Below, in pieces: positions 15,292 through 26,329 of a stretch of DNA of 64,000 nucleotides. A model generated the notes under the pieces. It searched no databases. It was not told where the DNA came from and saw only the letters and a list, made by a program, of their open reading frames with translations. The position numbers and the translations under genes are program-made. Within the stretch, counting starts at the first letter, position 1. Each line of letters starts with the position of its first letter. Origin of the DNA: Buchnera aphidicola (Anoecia oenotherae) (GTDB taxonomy: Bacteria > Pseudomonadota > Gammaproteobacteria > Enterobacterales > Enterobacteriaceae); NCBI RefSeq assembly GCF_005080765.1, contig NZ_CP033012.1, forward strand, positions 1-64,000. Direction: 5' to 3'.

Positions 15292-16908
15292 ATGCATTTA
15301 AAACGTAATATTTTTATTCTAATGTTTTTATGTATAATTTTATATTCTTTTCAAATATACAAAAATTATTTTTCTCAAAATTTTATAAAAAATAAAACAA
15401 TATTAAACTATGAAAATAACATAACAAAAAAAAATACATGTATTTTAAAAAATTCGGAAAAAAAAAATATTATTTATCTTAAAAATGATGTTATTTGTGC
15501 TTCTATAAATACTATAGGAGGAAACATTGAAAAAGTATCTCTACTTAAATATAAAAAAGAACTAAACTCAAATAAACCGTTTGAATTATTAACAAAAAAA
15601 TCAAATTTTATATACCAAGCAAATAGTAAAATAATAGGAAATGATAGCCCAGATAGTTCTATCAACTGTAAGGACAAACCAGTTTACAAAATAGATAAAA
15701 ATTTTTTTTATTTAAAAAACTTAGATAAAAACAAAAAATATATACCATTAATTTGGGAAAGTAAAAATCATTCACTATATATTAAAACTTTTATCCTTAA
15801 TAAAGGAGATTATAGAATAAAAGTAGAATATAACATATATAACTATAATAAAAATATAAATATATCTACACTTAATAAATTACAACAAAATATAAATATT
15901 CAAAATACAAATTTTAACTATAACTCTATCTTCTCTAAAAATACATATAGAGGATCAGCCTACTCTAGCGACATGCATAAATTTCAAAAAAAAAGTTTTG
16001 AAGATATAAAAACACACAATACTTCAATAATACATACAAAAAATGGTTGGATAGCTATGATTCAACAATATTTTTGTACAGCATGGATTCCTAGTAATAA
16101 AGAAAATAATATTTTTTTTAAAAAAACTATAAAAAAAAATCAAGTTTCTATAAATTGTCAGTCAGACTTAGTACCTATAAACAAAAATTTTTGCCATAAA
16201 ATATCATCTTCATTGTGGGTTGGACCGGAAATTCAAAAAGAAATGAAGCATATAGCTCCATACTTAGACTTTACTGTAGATTATGGATATTTATGGTTTT
16301 TTGCCAAACCGTTATTTAAACTATTGAATTTCTTTTTCAAATTAGTTAATAATTGGGGTTGGGCTATTATTTTAACAACATTAACTATTCGAACTATAAT
16401 GTATCCTTTAACTAAAGTTCAATATATCTCTTCAGAAAAATTCCGTTCATTACAACCAAAAATTGAAGAAATAAAAAAAAAATATAAAAATAATAAAAAA
16501 AAACTCAATGAAAAGATTATATCTTTATATAATACAGAACAAATAAATCCTATCAGAAGTTTTATTCCAACATTACTTCAAATGCCGTTATTTCTATCTC
16601 TGTATACTATGTTAGTAGCGTCAGTAGAACTAAGACATGCTAATTTTATATTATGGATTAATGATTTATCTTCTAAAGACCCATATTTCGTACTTCCAAT
16701 CTTTATGGGATTAACTATGTTTTATATTCAGAAAATATCAAATACTAATAATTCAAATTCTATTCAATCAAAATATACTCTACTTATACCTATAATATTA
16801 ACTTGCTTCTTTTTATGTTTCCCATCTGGTTTAGTTTTATACTATACAGTTAATAACTTAATCACAATTATTCAACAAAAATTTATTTTAAATAAATTAA
16901 AAAATTAA
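15292..16908 (+). CDS. yidC: Membrane protein insertase YidC
   Basis: Inserts membrane proteins, for example subunit c of ATP synthase, alone or with SecYEG. The product is 538 aa (E. coli 548). An N-terminal signal-anchor helix (about residues 8-26) precedes a large periplasmic domain of about 300 residues, which is highly diverged and Asn/Lys-rich. The C-terminal catalytic core has five membrane segments: NNWGWAIILTTLTIRTIMYP begins it, and the hydrophilic-groove arginine is in that segment. The core motifs QPKIEEIKKKYK and LLQMPLFLSLY are present, followed by LRHANFILWINDLSSKDPYF. Confidence 0.97.
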   Translation: MHLKRNIFILMFLCIILYSFQIYKNYFSQNFIKNKTILNYENNITKKNTCILKNSEKKNIIYLKNDVICASINTIGGNIEKVSLLKYKKELNSNKPFELLTKKSNFIYQANSKIIGNDSPDSSINCKDKPVYKIDKNFFYLKNLDKNKKYIPLIWESKNHSLYIKTFILNKGDYRIKVEYNIYNYNKNINISTLNKLQQNINIQNTNFNYNSIFSKNTYRGSAYSSDMHKFQKKSFEDIKTHNTSIIHTKNGWIAMIQQYFCTAWIPSNKENNIFFKKTIKKNQVSINCQSDLVPINKNFCHKISSSLWVGPEIQKEMKHIAPYLDFTVDYGYLWFFAKPLFKLLNFFFKLVNNWGWAIILTTLTIRTIMYPLTKVQYISSEKFRSLQPKIEEIKKKYKNNKKKLNEKIISLYNTEQINPIRSFIPTLLQMPLFLSLYTMLVASVELRHANFILWINDLSSKDPYFVLPIFMGLTMFYIQKISNTNNSNSIQSKYTLLIPIILTCFFLCFPSGLVLYYTVNNLITIIQQKFILNKLKN

Positions 16909-17011
16909 TAATAAACTTATGTATAAAAATTAAATATTAATCTTATCTAAACAAAATAACTAAAAAATTTTATAAATATAAATTAACTAATTTAGTATTT
17001 ATGGATACAAA

Positions 17012-18376
17012 ATGACTAACTCAAAAACTATCATAGCTCAAATAACTCCAATAGGAAAGTCTGGCGTAGGAATATTGAGAATATCAGGAAAACAATGCAA
17101 GAAAGTAGCAAAACTAGTATTAAAAAAAATTCCCAAGGAAAGATATGCAGAATATTTAGATTTTTTAAATTATAACGGGAAAATCATAGATAAAGGAATC
17201 GCTTTATGGTTCCCATCTCCAAATTCTTTTACAGGGGAAGATACTTTAGAATTGCAAGGACATGGAAATCCTATAATATTAGATATGCTTATAAATACTA
17301 TTCTTACGGTAAAAAATGTTCGAATAGCTCATCCTGGAGAATTTTCTAAAAGAGCATTTTTAAATGGAAAAATAGATTTAATACAAGCTGAAGCTATAGC
17401 TGATTTAATTAATTCTAATACTGAAGAAGCTGCTATTTATTCATTACAATCTATGACAGGTAATTTATCTGTTAATATTTCCAATATTACTAAATTAATA
17501 ATAAAATTAAGAACTAAAATTGAAACCCATATAAATTTTTCTTATGAAGAATCCATTCCTATTGATATTAATAGTATTAATAATACTTTATTAAATATAT
17601 TAAAGAAACTAAAAATGATTAAACTATCTGAAAATAAAGGAAGTTTGCTTCATGAAGGAATTCAATTAGCCTTAATAGGACCTCCAAACACTGGAAAATC
17701 TACGTTATTTAATCGATTATCACTAAACGACTCCGCGATAGTTACTGAAATAAAAGGAACTACTAGAGATATTTTACAAGAAAAAATAAATCTAAATGGT
17801 AACCTACTACACATTTTAGACACAGCTGGATTACATAATACAAATGATAAAGTAGAAAAAATAGGAATTAAGCGAACGTGGGAAAAAATTAAACAATGTA
17901 ACTACATATTATTAATTTTAGACTGTAGTACATCTTACAAAAAAAATATATCTATTTATAATTCTATACTTAAATCTTCTATAAAAGAAAATAAAATTAG
18001 TATTATTATGAATAAATGCGACTTAATCAATAAAAAACCTGGAATGCACTATATTTCAAAATTAGGAAAATGTCTCTTTGTATCTGGAAAAAAAAATACA
18101 GGAATACACCATTTAAGATCACATTTACAAAAAATTATGACTAATAACATTTGTTCAGAAGGATTATTTATTTCTAAAAGACGACATTCTTATATATTAA
18201 ATAATATCTTAGAATTTCTATCAGAAACAATTTATGCGTGGAAAAAAAATAAAAATATAGAACTCTTAGCAGAAGATTTAAGACTAATTCAAAAAAAATT
18301 AGGCAAAATAACTGGGGAATTTACTACGGAAGACTTGTTAGAATCTATATTCTCTACTTTTTGTATTGGTAAATAA
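17012..18376 (+). CDS. mnmE: tRNA modification GTPase MnmE (TrmE)
   Basis: GTPase that works with MnmG to modify U34 of tRNAs. The product is 454 aa, E. coli length. The N-terminal folate-binding domain includes HPGEFSKRAFLNGKIDL. The inserted G domain has the P-loop GPPNTGKST at residues 223-231, the switch region KGTTRD, DTAGLH and NKCD. The C-terminal helical domain ends with the essential CIGK, cysteine 451 as in E. coli. It closes the rpmH-rnpA-yidC-mnmE group, and its partner gene mnmG opens the window. Confidence 0.98.
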   Translation: MTNSKTIIAQITPIGKSGVGILRISGKQCKKVAKLVLKKIPKERYAEYLDFLNYNGKIIDKGIALWFPSPNSFTGEDTLELQGHGNPIILDMLINTILTVKNVRIAHPGEFSKRAFLNGKIDLIQAEAIADLINSNTEEAAIYSLQSMTGNLSVNISNITKLIIKLRTKIETHINFSYEESIPIDINSINNTLLNILKKLKMIKLSENKGSLLHEGIQLALIGPPNTGKSTLFNRLSLNDSAIVTEIKGTTRDILQEKINLNGNLLHILDTAGLHNTNDKVEKIGIKRTWEKIKQCNYILLILDCSTSYKKNISIYNSILKSSIKENKISIIMNKCDLINKKPGMHYISKLGKCLFVSGKKNTGIHHLRSHLQKIMTNNICSEGLFISKRRHSYILNNILEFLSETIYAWKKNKNIELLAEDLRLIQKKLGKITGEFTTEDLLESIFSTFCIGK

Positions 18377-18850
18377 ATATATTTAAACAAATTTAAACTA
18401 TATTTTCATATATCTATCTATAAAATGTACAACTATTTAAATATTTAAAATATTTTTTTAAACGTTTACCTATATAAATCAAAATTTTATCTACGTTTTT
18501 AAAATAATTATTTTATATAGTAATATACATATTTATTTTTTACAATGTAAAATTATTTATTAACATAAAACATTATTTACATATTAGTAAAAATAATAAT
18601 TAATAATAATGTTTTATATTAAAACAAAATTTAAAATATGTTATTAAATAATAACTTTCGTTTCTTTTCGACTATTAATGATAGTTATTATTTTTATTAA
18701 TTACTTAATAATTCAAATTAAATTTTTATGTAATTATTGATATAATCCATTATATGTAAGTATATGCAGTATACAAATCATTCTTTTATTTTATATAAAA
18801 AATAAAATTTATAATTATAAACATAAAAATGTTTCACAAAATTTAAAAAA
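18377..18850. other. Spacer between mnmE and tRNA-Phe (convergent)
   Basis: About 470 bp without a gene. It contains one 13-bp perfect inverted repeat (18565-18617), listed separately. Nothing else is recognised. Confidence 0.6.
18565..18617. terminator. 13-bp inverted repeat in the mnmE/tRNA-Phe junction
   Basis: ATAAAACATTATT (18565-18577) and AATAATGTTTTAT (18605-18617) are exact reverse complements separated by 27 nt. It is 188 bp past the mnmE stop. The stem is A+T-rich and the loop long, so termination is only plausible. Confidence 0.4.
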
Positions 18851-18923
18851 TGCCCGAAGGCGGAATTGAACCACCGACACGGGGATTTTCAGTCCCCTGC
18901 TCTACCGACTGAGCTATTCGGGC
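18851..18923 (-). tRNA. pheU: tRNA-Phe (GAA)
   Basis: The minus strand folds as a standard cloverleaf of 73 nt. The acceptor GCCCGAA pairs with TTCGGGC, the anticodon arm GGGGACTGAAAATCCCC carries GAA, and the T loop is GGTTCAATTCC. The discriminator is A. The 3' CCA is not encoded (TTT follows), so the CCA-adding enzyme, whose gene is also in the window, must complete it. It lies back to back with groES. Confidence 0.97.
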
Positions 18924-19108
18924 TATGTAATATATAACCATTAAACATGCTTACATGTCAATTAATAAATTTAAAATTTAACAATTTTTTTTAAATAACT
19001 GTTTTTAAGAAAATAATTTTTTTATTTCTGAATTATTCTATCCATGACAATATTATTAAACTTCTTTTTCAAAAAAATATATTTTTTTATATAAAATTTT
19101 AAAAACTA

Positions 19109-19137
19109 CTTGAAAGTTTAATTTAGAATCCATATAT
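19109..19137 (+). promoter_or_regulatory. Candidate sigma-32 heat-shock promoter of groES-groEL
   Basis: CTTGAAA at 19109-19115, a 14-nt spacer, then CCATATAT at 19130-19137. The E. coli sigma-32 consensus is CTTGAAA, 13-15 nt, CCCCATNT. This matches the -35 exactly and most of the -10, at the right spacing, and sits 82 bp before groES. G/C bases are rare in these spacers, so chance is less likely. rpoH (sigma-32) is retained 6 kb away. Confidence 0.7.
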
Positions 19138-19218
19138 CTACATTAGACATAAAGTATGTTTTAATAACATTTAATATCATTTAAAAATTTGGTAACACTA
19201 TAGAATAGGAGAAAAAAA

Positions 19219-19509
19219 ATGAACATTCGTCCATTATATGATCGAATTATAGTGAAACCTCAAGAAATCGAATCAAAATCAGCAGGTGGAATAGTTTTAA
19301 CAGGATCAGCAGCAGGGAAATCTACTAGAGGAAAAGTTTTAGCTGTAGGAAAAGGTAAAATATTAGATAATGGAAACTTACAAAAACTAGAAGTAAAAGT
19401 TGGAGATACTGTTATTTTTAACGAAGGGTACGGATCCAAAACTGAAAAAATTAATAATGAAGATGTATTAATTCTAAATGAAAGTGACATATTAGCAATT
19501 GTAGAATAA
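19219..19509 (+). CDS. groES: Co-chaperonin GroES
   Basis: Ten-kDa lid of the GroEL folding chamber. The product is 96 aa (E. coli 97). It starts [18 protein letters not shown] and keeps the mobile loop (about residues 16-32, [20 protein letters not shown]) that docks on GroEL. AGGAG precedes the ATG with good spacing. GroEL follows after 110 bp. In aphid symbionts the GroE proteins are made in very large amounts; base and codon usage here look more G/C-rich than in neighbouring genes, consistent with strong selection on expression. Confidence 0.98.
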   Translation: MNIRPLYDRIIVKPQEIESKSAGGIVLTGSAAGKSTRGKVLAVGKGKILDNGNLQKLEVKVGDTVIFNEGYGSKTEKINNEDVLILNESDILAIVE

Positions 19510-19595
19510 TTAACGTATAAAAATTTATACAATAAAACCAAATTTTTATTTAATTAAAATATTTTTATATTTTACATAACATGTAAAACAAATAA

Positions 19596-21266
<1,671 letters not shown>

Positions 21267-21272
21267 TTATTT

Positions 21273-21326
21273 CTCGTTCTCAACCAATATTGATATATAA
21301 ATACTACATATATTGTTGAGAACGAG
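21273..21326 (+). terminator. Strong rho-independent terminator after groEL
   Basis: CTCGTTCTCAAC (21273-21284) pairs perfectly with GTTGAGAACGAG (21315-21326), extended inward by CAATAT/ATATTG with one bulged base, and is followed by TTTTT. It starts 7 bp past the groEL stop. This is one of the most G+C-rich and best-formed terminators in the window, fitting a highly expressed operon. Confidence 0.92.
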
Positions 21327-21381
21327 TTTTTAATCTTTTACATATTTCCACACGATAAAAAATCCTTAGGATTATTAATAA

Positions 21382-21948
21382 ATGTCAGAAAATTATACAG
21401 CTAAATTTAAACAAGGCACTAAAATAGTTTTAAATAATGAACCATACATAATAATTAATAGCACATTTGTAAATCCAGGAAAAGGACAAGCATTCGTTAG
21501 AATAACACTCAAACAACTTTGTAATGGAAAAAAAATAGAAAAAACTTGTAAAAATACTGATTCATTACCTATTGCTAACATAAAAAACATTATAGTATAT
21601 TATTTATACAAAAATTATAAATCATTATTTTTTATGGAAAAAACTAATTTTGAAGAATATTCAATAGATAGAAAATTATTAAAAGAAAATGAAAAATGGA
21701 TTATACCTGAAACAGAATACCAAGCTACCATTTGGAACGAAAAACTTATTACAGTAATTCCGAATAATTTTATAAATTTATATGTTGTTCAAACTAGTCC
21801 ATACTATAAAAAAAAATCTATTACTTCAGGAAATAAATTAGCAAAATTAAATACAGGAGCAACTATCAAAGTTCCATTATTTATTAAAACAGGAGATAAA
21901 ATTAAAATAGATACTAGAAGTTCTCAATATGTTTCAAGAATAAAATAA
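21382..21948 (+). CDS. efp: Elongation factor P
   Basis: Ribosome-binding factor that relieves stalling at consecutive prolines. The product is 188 aa, E. coli length. The KOW-like N-domain presents Lys34 in NPGKGQAFVRITLK, the residue that EpmA/EpmB modify with beta-lysine in enterics. The C-terminal OB domains end DTRSSQYVSRIK as in the family. The middle domain is markedly diverged and Lys-rich. The modification genes are not in this window. The start is at the ATG of AATAAATGTC, since residue 34 then falls exactly in register. Confidence 0.96.
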   Translation: MSENYTAKFKQGTKIVLNNEPYIIINSTFVNPGKGQAFVRITLKQLCNGKKIEKTCKNTDSLPIANIKNIIVYYLYKNYKSLFFMEKTNFEEYSIDRKLLKENEKWIIPETEYQATIWNEKLITVIPNNFINLYVVQTSPYYKKKSITSGNKLAKLNTGATIKVPLFIKTGDKIKIDTRSSQYVSRIK

Positions 21949-21990
21949 TAATTGATATAGAAAAAATAAAAATATGTTTATTTTCTATAA

Positions 21991-22022
21991 CATTTTTTTA
22001 TTTTATGTAAAATAAAAAAATG
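21991..22022. terminator. 15-bp inverted repeat between efp and dnaC
   Basis: CATTTTTTTATTTTA (21991-22005) and TAAAATAAAAAAATG (22008-22022) are perfect reverse complements around a 2-nt centre. It fills the convergent junction and ends 3 bp before the dnaC stop. The transcript from either side would form an A/U hairpin; thermodynamic stability is modest. Confidence 0.55.
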
Positions 22023-22025
22023 AAA

Positions 22026-22766
22026 CTAATATTTTTTCTCATTAACAAACTGTCTATAACTATCCCATTCAAAGTTTAACCATAATCCATTACCTAATCT
22101 CATTCTATCTATTACTCTCTCTCCTAAAAGCTGCTGCATTCCTCTATAATCTAAATTAGATAACATACCAGTAGAACGTTTTGAAGAAGATCGTCTATCC
22201 ACAATTTGATTAATAATTACTTTTTCATATCTTGATTCTATTTGCATTCCTATTTCATCAATCATTAACAGATCTACAGTACTTAAGTTATGTAATAAAT
22301 TTTCTTCAGTAATCCTACTATATCCATTGAAAGTTCCTTTCATATTTGACATTAAATCCGCTACAGTTACAATAAGAACTGATTTTCCACTTACAATCAA
22401 ATAATTACCTATAGCAGAAGCTAAATGATTTTTTCCGGTTCCAGGTCTTCCTGAAAATATAAAACTAGCTATGTTTTTATTAAATTCTTCAGCATACCGT
22501 TTAGCAGCAACTAAAACTCTTTTATGCCCGTCATGTTCAACTTGATAATTTTCGAAAGAACAATTAATATATAGTTCTCTTATTCCAGATTGAATTAAAG
22601 CTTTTTTAAATCTTAACGTATTATTCCTTTCTAAAATTGTATTAGAAGACAAAATTCCTTCTTTTTGATTCCAACAAAATAGTTCCTTATCAGTTTTAAA
22701 TTTAGGTTTTACATGTTCAGGTACTATCTTTTTTAATCGTGTCAAAAAACTAATATTCTTTTTCAT
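22026..22766 (-). CDS. dnaC: DNA replication protein DnaC (helicase loader)
   Basis: AAA+ ATPase that loads the DnaB helicase on single-stranded DNA. The product is 246 aa (E. coli 245), aligning end to end. The N-terminal DnaB-binding part starts MKKNISFLTRLKKIVPEHVK. Walker A is GRPGTGKNHLA, Walker B is LLMIDEIG, and sensor/arginine regions IINQIVDRRSSSKRSTGML and GERVIDRMRLGN are intact. The ATG shares one base with the stop of dnaT (TAATG), so the two are translationally coupled. It matters here because dnaA is missing from its locus: DnaC is the loader in both the DnaA pathway and the PriA-DnaT restart pathway. Confidence 0.97.
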   Translation of the reverse strand: MKKNISFLTRLKKIVPEHVKPKFKTDKELFCWNQKEGILSSNTILERNNTLRFKKALIQSGIRELYINCSFENYQVEHDGHKRVLVAAKRYAEEFNKNIASFIFSGRPGTGKNHLASAIGNYLIVSGKSVLIVTVADLMSNMKGTFNGYSRITEENLLHNLSTVDLLMIDEIGMQIESRYEKVIINQIVDRRSSSKRSTGMLSNLDYRGMQQLLGERVIDRMRLGNGLWLNFEWDSYRQFVNEKKY

Positions 22767-23323
22767 TATTTTTCTCTAAAACCAATTGGAACCTCATTGC
22801 TCAAATAAGACTCTTTTTCAAAAATACTTTTTTCTTTTTTTTCTAATATAAAACTCTTATTCCTGCTATAGTCTAAACTTTGTGCTAATTTTTGCTGCCA
22901 CTGTATATGGTAAAAATAACGTCCTTCTGCTTTCCAATAAGAAACAAAAAAAGATAATTCTGATTCCGTGACAGGAGTAATCAGATTAATTCCCCAAATT
23001 AGCGATTTTTTTATAAAATTGTCATCAGGAACCCACTCATCGTACATTTTAAATTTTTTTTCAACTGTAAAAAAAGGCACACTTTTCTTTTTTTCAAAAT
23101 CTATTAATAATTTTTTACTGTTTCTTACTGACTCTGAAAAATACTCTTTATATGTTATAGATACTAACTTATTTAACAAACTAGCAGAAACTACATACAT
23201 AATCGGTTTATTTTTTTTTATTTCAACAATACCCGATTCATTTCCCAAACGTAAATATTTTTTAGGATCTTTACAAAAAAGTTCAAATGTTACTATATTT
23301 GACACAATCAAATTAATTGACAT
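22766..23323 (-). CDS. dnaT: Primosomal protein DnaT
   Basis: Component of the PriA-PriB-DnaT primosome that restarts replication away from oriC by helping DnaC load DnaB. The product is 185 aa (E. coli 179). The N-terminal half is weakly conserved. The C-terminal half is clear: FKMYDEWVPDDNFIKKSL, then PVTESELSFFVSYWKAEGR and HIQWQQKLAQSL, the DNA-binding part of the family. It ends IGFREK near E. coli PPGFRG. It lies between rsmD (34 bp upstream) and dnaC (1-base overlap), probably one transcript. Confidence 0.94.
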   Translation of the reverse strand: MSINLIVSNIVTFELFCKDPKKYLRLGNESGIVEIKKNKPIMYVVSASLLNKLVSITYKEYFSESVRNSKKLLIDFEKKKSVPFFTVEKKFKMYDEWVPDDNFIKKSLIWGINLITPVTESELSFFVSYWKAEGRYFYHIQWQQKLAQSLDYSRNKSFILEKKEKSIFEKESYLSNEVPIGFREK

Positions 23324-23357
23324 CTAATATTCCTATATAAAAACTAATCTTTTTAAA

Positions 23358-23954
23358 TTAACAACGAATATATAAGCTATATATTACATTTTTAGATACT
23401 TTATTCTTATATAAAATCCAGCAGTTTGGTATAATTAAATTAGTATTAATATTTTCTCGTTCTATATATATATATGACTTTTTTTTTAACCAATTATATT
23501 CCTCTAATAAATTTATTATCATTTGAACTAATCCTTGATAAAAAGGAGGATCAACGAAAACAATATCAAACTTTTTTTTTATATTTCTTTTTCTTAACCA
23601 AATGGTAGAATTAATACAAATTGTTTTTATATTACTTATTGAAATTAATCGCAAACATTTTTTTATATTATTTACTAAATTTTTATTAATTTCAAGAGAT
23701 GTAACGCTCTTTGCTCCACGAGATACAGATTCTATACTCAAGGCTCCAGTTCCAGAAAAACAATCTAAACAAACAGAATCTTGAATAACTATATTTAACC
23801 AATTAAAAAGAGTTTCTCGCATATTACTAGTCGTCGGTCTTAAATTATACGAAAACGAAGGTAGTTTAATTATTCTAGAACGGAATTTTCCAGAAATAAT
23901 TCGTATTTTTTTAGGATATTTTTTAAAATTTTTTAAAATTTTTAATTTTTTCAT
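23358..23954 (-). CDS. rsmD: 16S rRNA (guanine966-N2)-methyltransferase RsmD
   Basis: SAM-dependent methyltransferase that modifies G966 of 16S rRNA in the assembled 30S subunit. The product is 198 aa, E. coli length. The family start is RIISGKFRSRIIKLP, then LRPTTSNMRETLFNWL. The SAM motif LDCFSGTGALSIESVSRGA and the catalytic-type motif VFVDPPF are intact. The 88-bp gap to the divergent ftsY must hold both promoters; the same divergent arrangement exists in E. coli. Confidence 0.96.
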   Translation of the reverse strand: MKKLKILKNFKKYPKKIRIISGKFRSRIIKLPSFSYNLRPTTSNMRETLFNWLNIVIQDSVCLDCFSGTGALSIESVSRGAKSVTSLEINKNLVNNIKKCLRLISISNIKTICINSTIWLRKRNIKKKFDIVFVDPPFYQGLVQMIINLLEEYNWLKKKSYIYIERENINTNLIIPNCWILYKNKVSKNVIYSLYIRC

Positions 23955-24042
23955 AAAATACTTTAAACATATAAATTATTAAATATAAAATCTTAAATGT
24001 ATCCCATATAAAATAATAAATCTATACTACATAAGGATATTT

Positions 24043-25317
24043 ATGTCTAAAAAAAACTATAATAATTTTTTTTCTTGGTTATGGTATAAAAAAAAAAAAA
24101 ATAATAATAAACCAGAAGAAAACCAAAAACAAAATAAACAAGAAGAAACAACAAAAGATGGAATAAAAATTTCAAAAAATACGATTATTATAAAAAAAAG
24201 AAACAAAATAACAGAAAATGAAATAAAAAACAAAAATATACAAAATTTAAATAATAATAATCAAAAACAATCAATACAACTTACTCAACCCTCTAATAAA
24301 ACATTAGATAATCAAAAACAAAAACTATCTACTACATCGCTGAATAATAACATTTATAAAAGTATAAAAAATAAAAAAAATGAACACAGATATAATAACG
24401 TATTTCAATCATTACAATTTTCTTTAAAAAAAACAAAAAATTATTTAGAAAAAAAAATAAAAAAAATTTTCTTTTCTAATCAAGAAAACAATCATTTATT
24501 CGAATCCATTGAAGAAATGCTATTATTATCCGATTTTGGAGTAAATACTACTGCTAATATTATTAAATCCTTAAAAAAAGAAATACATAAAAATAATACT
24601 GCTGATAAATCTGAAATTTTTCTTATTCTAAAAAAAATTCTACTAAATATTTTGAATAAATCTTCAGAAAAAAAAACAAAAATAAACCAAAAAAAACCAA
24701 AAATAATATTAATAGTAGGAGTTAATGGAGTAGGGAAAACTACTACTATTGGAAAATTAGCATATAAATTAAAAAAATCAGGAAATTCAATAATGTTAGC
24801 TGCAGGAGATACTTTTAGAGCTGCAGCTGTAGATCAATTACAAATTTTTGGAAAAAAAAATAAAGTGCCAGTTATTTATAATAGAATAGGAACTGATCCT
24901 TCTGCAGTTATTTATGACTCTATTCAAGCTGCAAAAGCAAAAAAAATAGATGTTTTAATCGCCGATACTGCAGGCAGATTACATAACAAACAACATCTTA
25001 TGGAAGAATTAAAAAAAATCATTAGAATAATAAAAAAATATAATCTATCATCTAGCCCTGAAATTACTTTAGTAATAGATGCATGTAGTGGACAAAATAC
25101 ACTACAACAAGTGAAATTATTTAATAATACAATTAATGTTAATAATATTATCGTTACTAAGTTAGACGGAACAGCAAAAGGAGGAATTATATTTGCTATA
25201 TCTGATCAATTCTCTATTCCTATTAATTATCTTGGATTTGGAGAAAAAATTTATGATTTACAAGAATTTAATAAACAAAAATTTATTGAATTTTTATTTG
25301 AAAAAAATAAAAATTAA
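24043..25317 (+). CDS. ftsY: Signal recognition particle receptor FtsY
   Basis: Membrane-associated GTPase that receives ribosomes bound to SRP and passes them to SecYEG. The product is 424 aa. The C-terminal NG domain (about residues 125-424) has the P-loop GVNGVGKTTT from about residue 226, DTFRAAAVDQL, DTAGRLH and TKLDGTAKGG. The N-terminal A domain (about 1-120) is Lys/Asn/Gln-rich and net positive by inspection, whereas the E. coli A domain is acidic. A 14-A run at 24088-24101 falls in codons 16-20. In E. coli ftsE and ftsX separate it from rpoH; both are missing here. Confidence 0.96.
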   Translation: MSKKNYNNFFSWLWYKKKKNNNKPEENQKQNKQEETTKDGIKISKNTIIIKKRNKITENEIKNKNIQNLNNNNQKQSIQLTQPSNKTLDNQKQKLSTTSLNNNIYKSIKNKKNEHRYNNVFQSLQFSLKKTKNYLEKKIKKIFFSNQENNHLFESIEEMLLLSDFGVNTTANIIKSLKKEIHKNNTADKSEIFLILKKILLNILNKSSEKKTKINQKKPKIILIVGVNGVGKTTTIGKLAYKLKKSGNSIMLAAGDTFRAAAVDQLQIFGKKNKVPVIYNRIGTDPSAVIYDSIQAAKAKKIDVLIADTAGRLHNKQHLMEELKKIIRIIKKYNLSSSPEITLVIDACSGQNTLQQVKLFNNTINVNNIIVTKLDGTAKGGIIFAISDQFSIPINYLGFGEKIYDLQEFNKQKFIEFLFEKNKN

Positions 25318-25474
25318 CACTGATTTTTTTAAAAATACTTTTATTTTTTCAAAATTTATAAATATAAAAAATTATTTCTTTAATACATCAATTCGCAATG
25401 TGCCAAACAAAACTATAAATATAGTGTATTATTATACTTATATAAAAAACTATTAACTATCTAAAAAATACTAT

Positions 25475-26329
25475 ATGACAAAAAAATTTACACTATTATC
25501 AAATCCGAATCTAGGTAATCTTGATTCTTATATTAGATCTGCTAACTTGTGGCCTATGTTATCATTACAAGAAGAAAAAGAATTATCTAAAAAATTTTTC
25601 TATCTTAAAGATTTAGAAGCTGCAAAAATTTTAATTTTATCTCATTTAAGATTTGTTATTCATATTGCTAGAAATTATTCTGGATATGGATTACTTCAAG
25701 CAGATCTAATACAAGAAGGAAATATTGGTTTAATGAAATCTGTTCGAAGATTTAATCCAGAAATAGGAGTCAGATTAGTGTCTTTTGCAGTACATTGGAT
25801 AAAATCTGAAATACATGAATATGTATTACGAAATTGGAGAATAGTAAAAGTAGCTACAACAAAATCTCAAAGAAAACTATTCTTTAATCTTAGAAAAAAT
25901 AAAAAAAGGCTAGGTTGGTTTAACTCTAAAGAAATAGAAATAGTAGCCAATGAATTAGGTGTAAGCGTGGAAGATGTAAAAGAAATGGAATCAAGAATGT
26001 CTGCACAAGATGTAGCGTTCAATACTCTACCTGAAGAAGAATACGGTGATATAAAAACAAAATCTATTCTTCCTCATTTAAAAGATAATAGTTCTAACTT
26101 TGCAAATACAGTAGAAAAAGATGATTGGGAAAAACATGCAGTAAACAAATTAAGCAATGCTCTTTTAAAATTAGACGAACGTAGTCGATATATTATTCAT
26201 GTAAGATGGTTATATGAAAAAAAATTAACATTACAAAAAATAGCTAACGACTATGGTATATCAGCAGAAAGAGTTCGACAACTCGAAAAAAATGCTATTA
26301 AAAAGCTAAGAAACGAAATAAAAGACTAA
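25475..26329 (+). CDS. rpoH: RNA polymerase sigma-32 factor (heat shock)
   Basis: Alternative sigma factor directing polymerase to heat-shock genes. The product is 284 aa, E. coli length. Region 2 has [19 protein letters not shown] and [19 protein letters not shown]. The diagnostic RpoH box [10 protein letters not shown] is exact. Region 4.2 ends with the helix-turn-helix [24 protein letters not shown]. The spacer of 157 bp from ftsY replaces ftsE-ftsX. A plausible target is the groES promoter in this window. Confidence 0.97.
   Translation: MTKKFTLLSNPNLGNLDSYIRSANLWPMLSLQEEKELSKKFFYLKDLEAAKILILSHLRFVIHIARNYSGYGLLQADLIQEGNIGLMKSVRRFNPEIGVRLVSFAVHWIKSEIHEYVLRNWRIVKVATTKSQRKLFFNLRKNKKRLGWFNSKEIEIVANELGVSVEDVKEMESRMSAQDVAFNTLPEEEYGDIKTKSILPHLKDNSSNFANTVEKDDWEKHAVNKLSNALLKLDERSRYIIHVRWLYEKKLTLQKIANDYGISAERVRQLEKNAIKKLRNEIKD

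Noticed and set aside
25193..25456. Plus-strand frame overlapping the end of ftsY as a possible ftsE/ftsX remnant
   Set aside because: It is another frame of ftsY running into non-coding sequence; no ABC-transporter motif.
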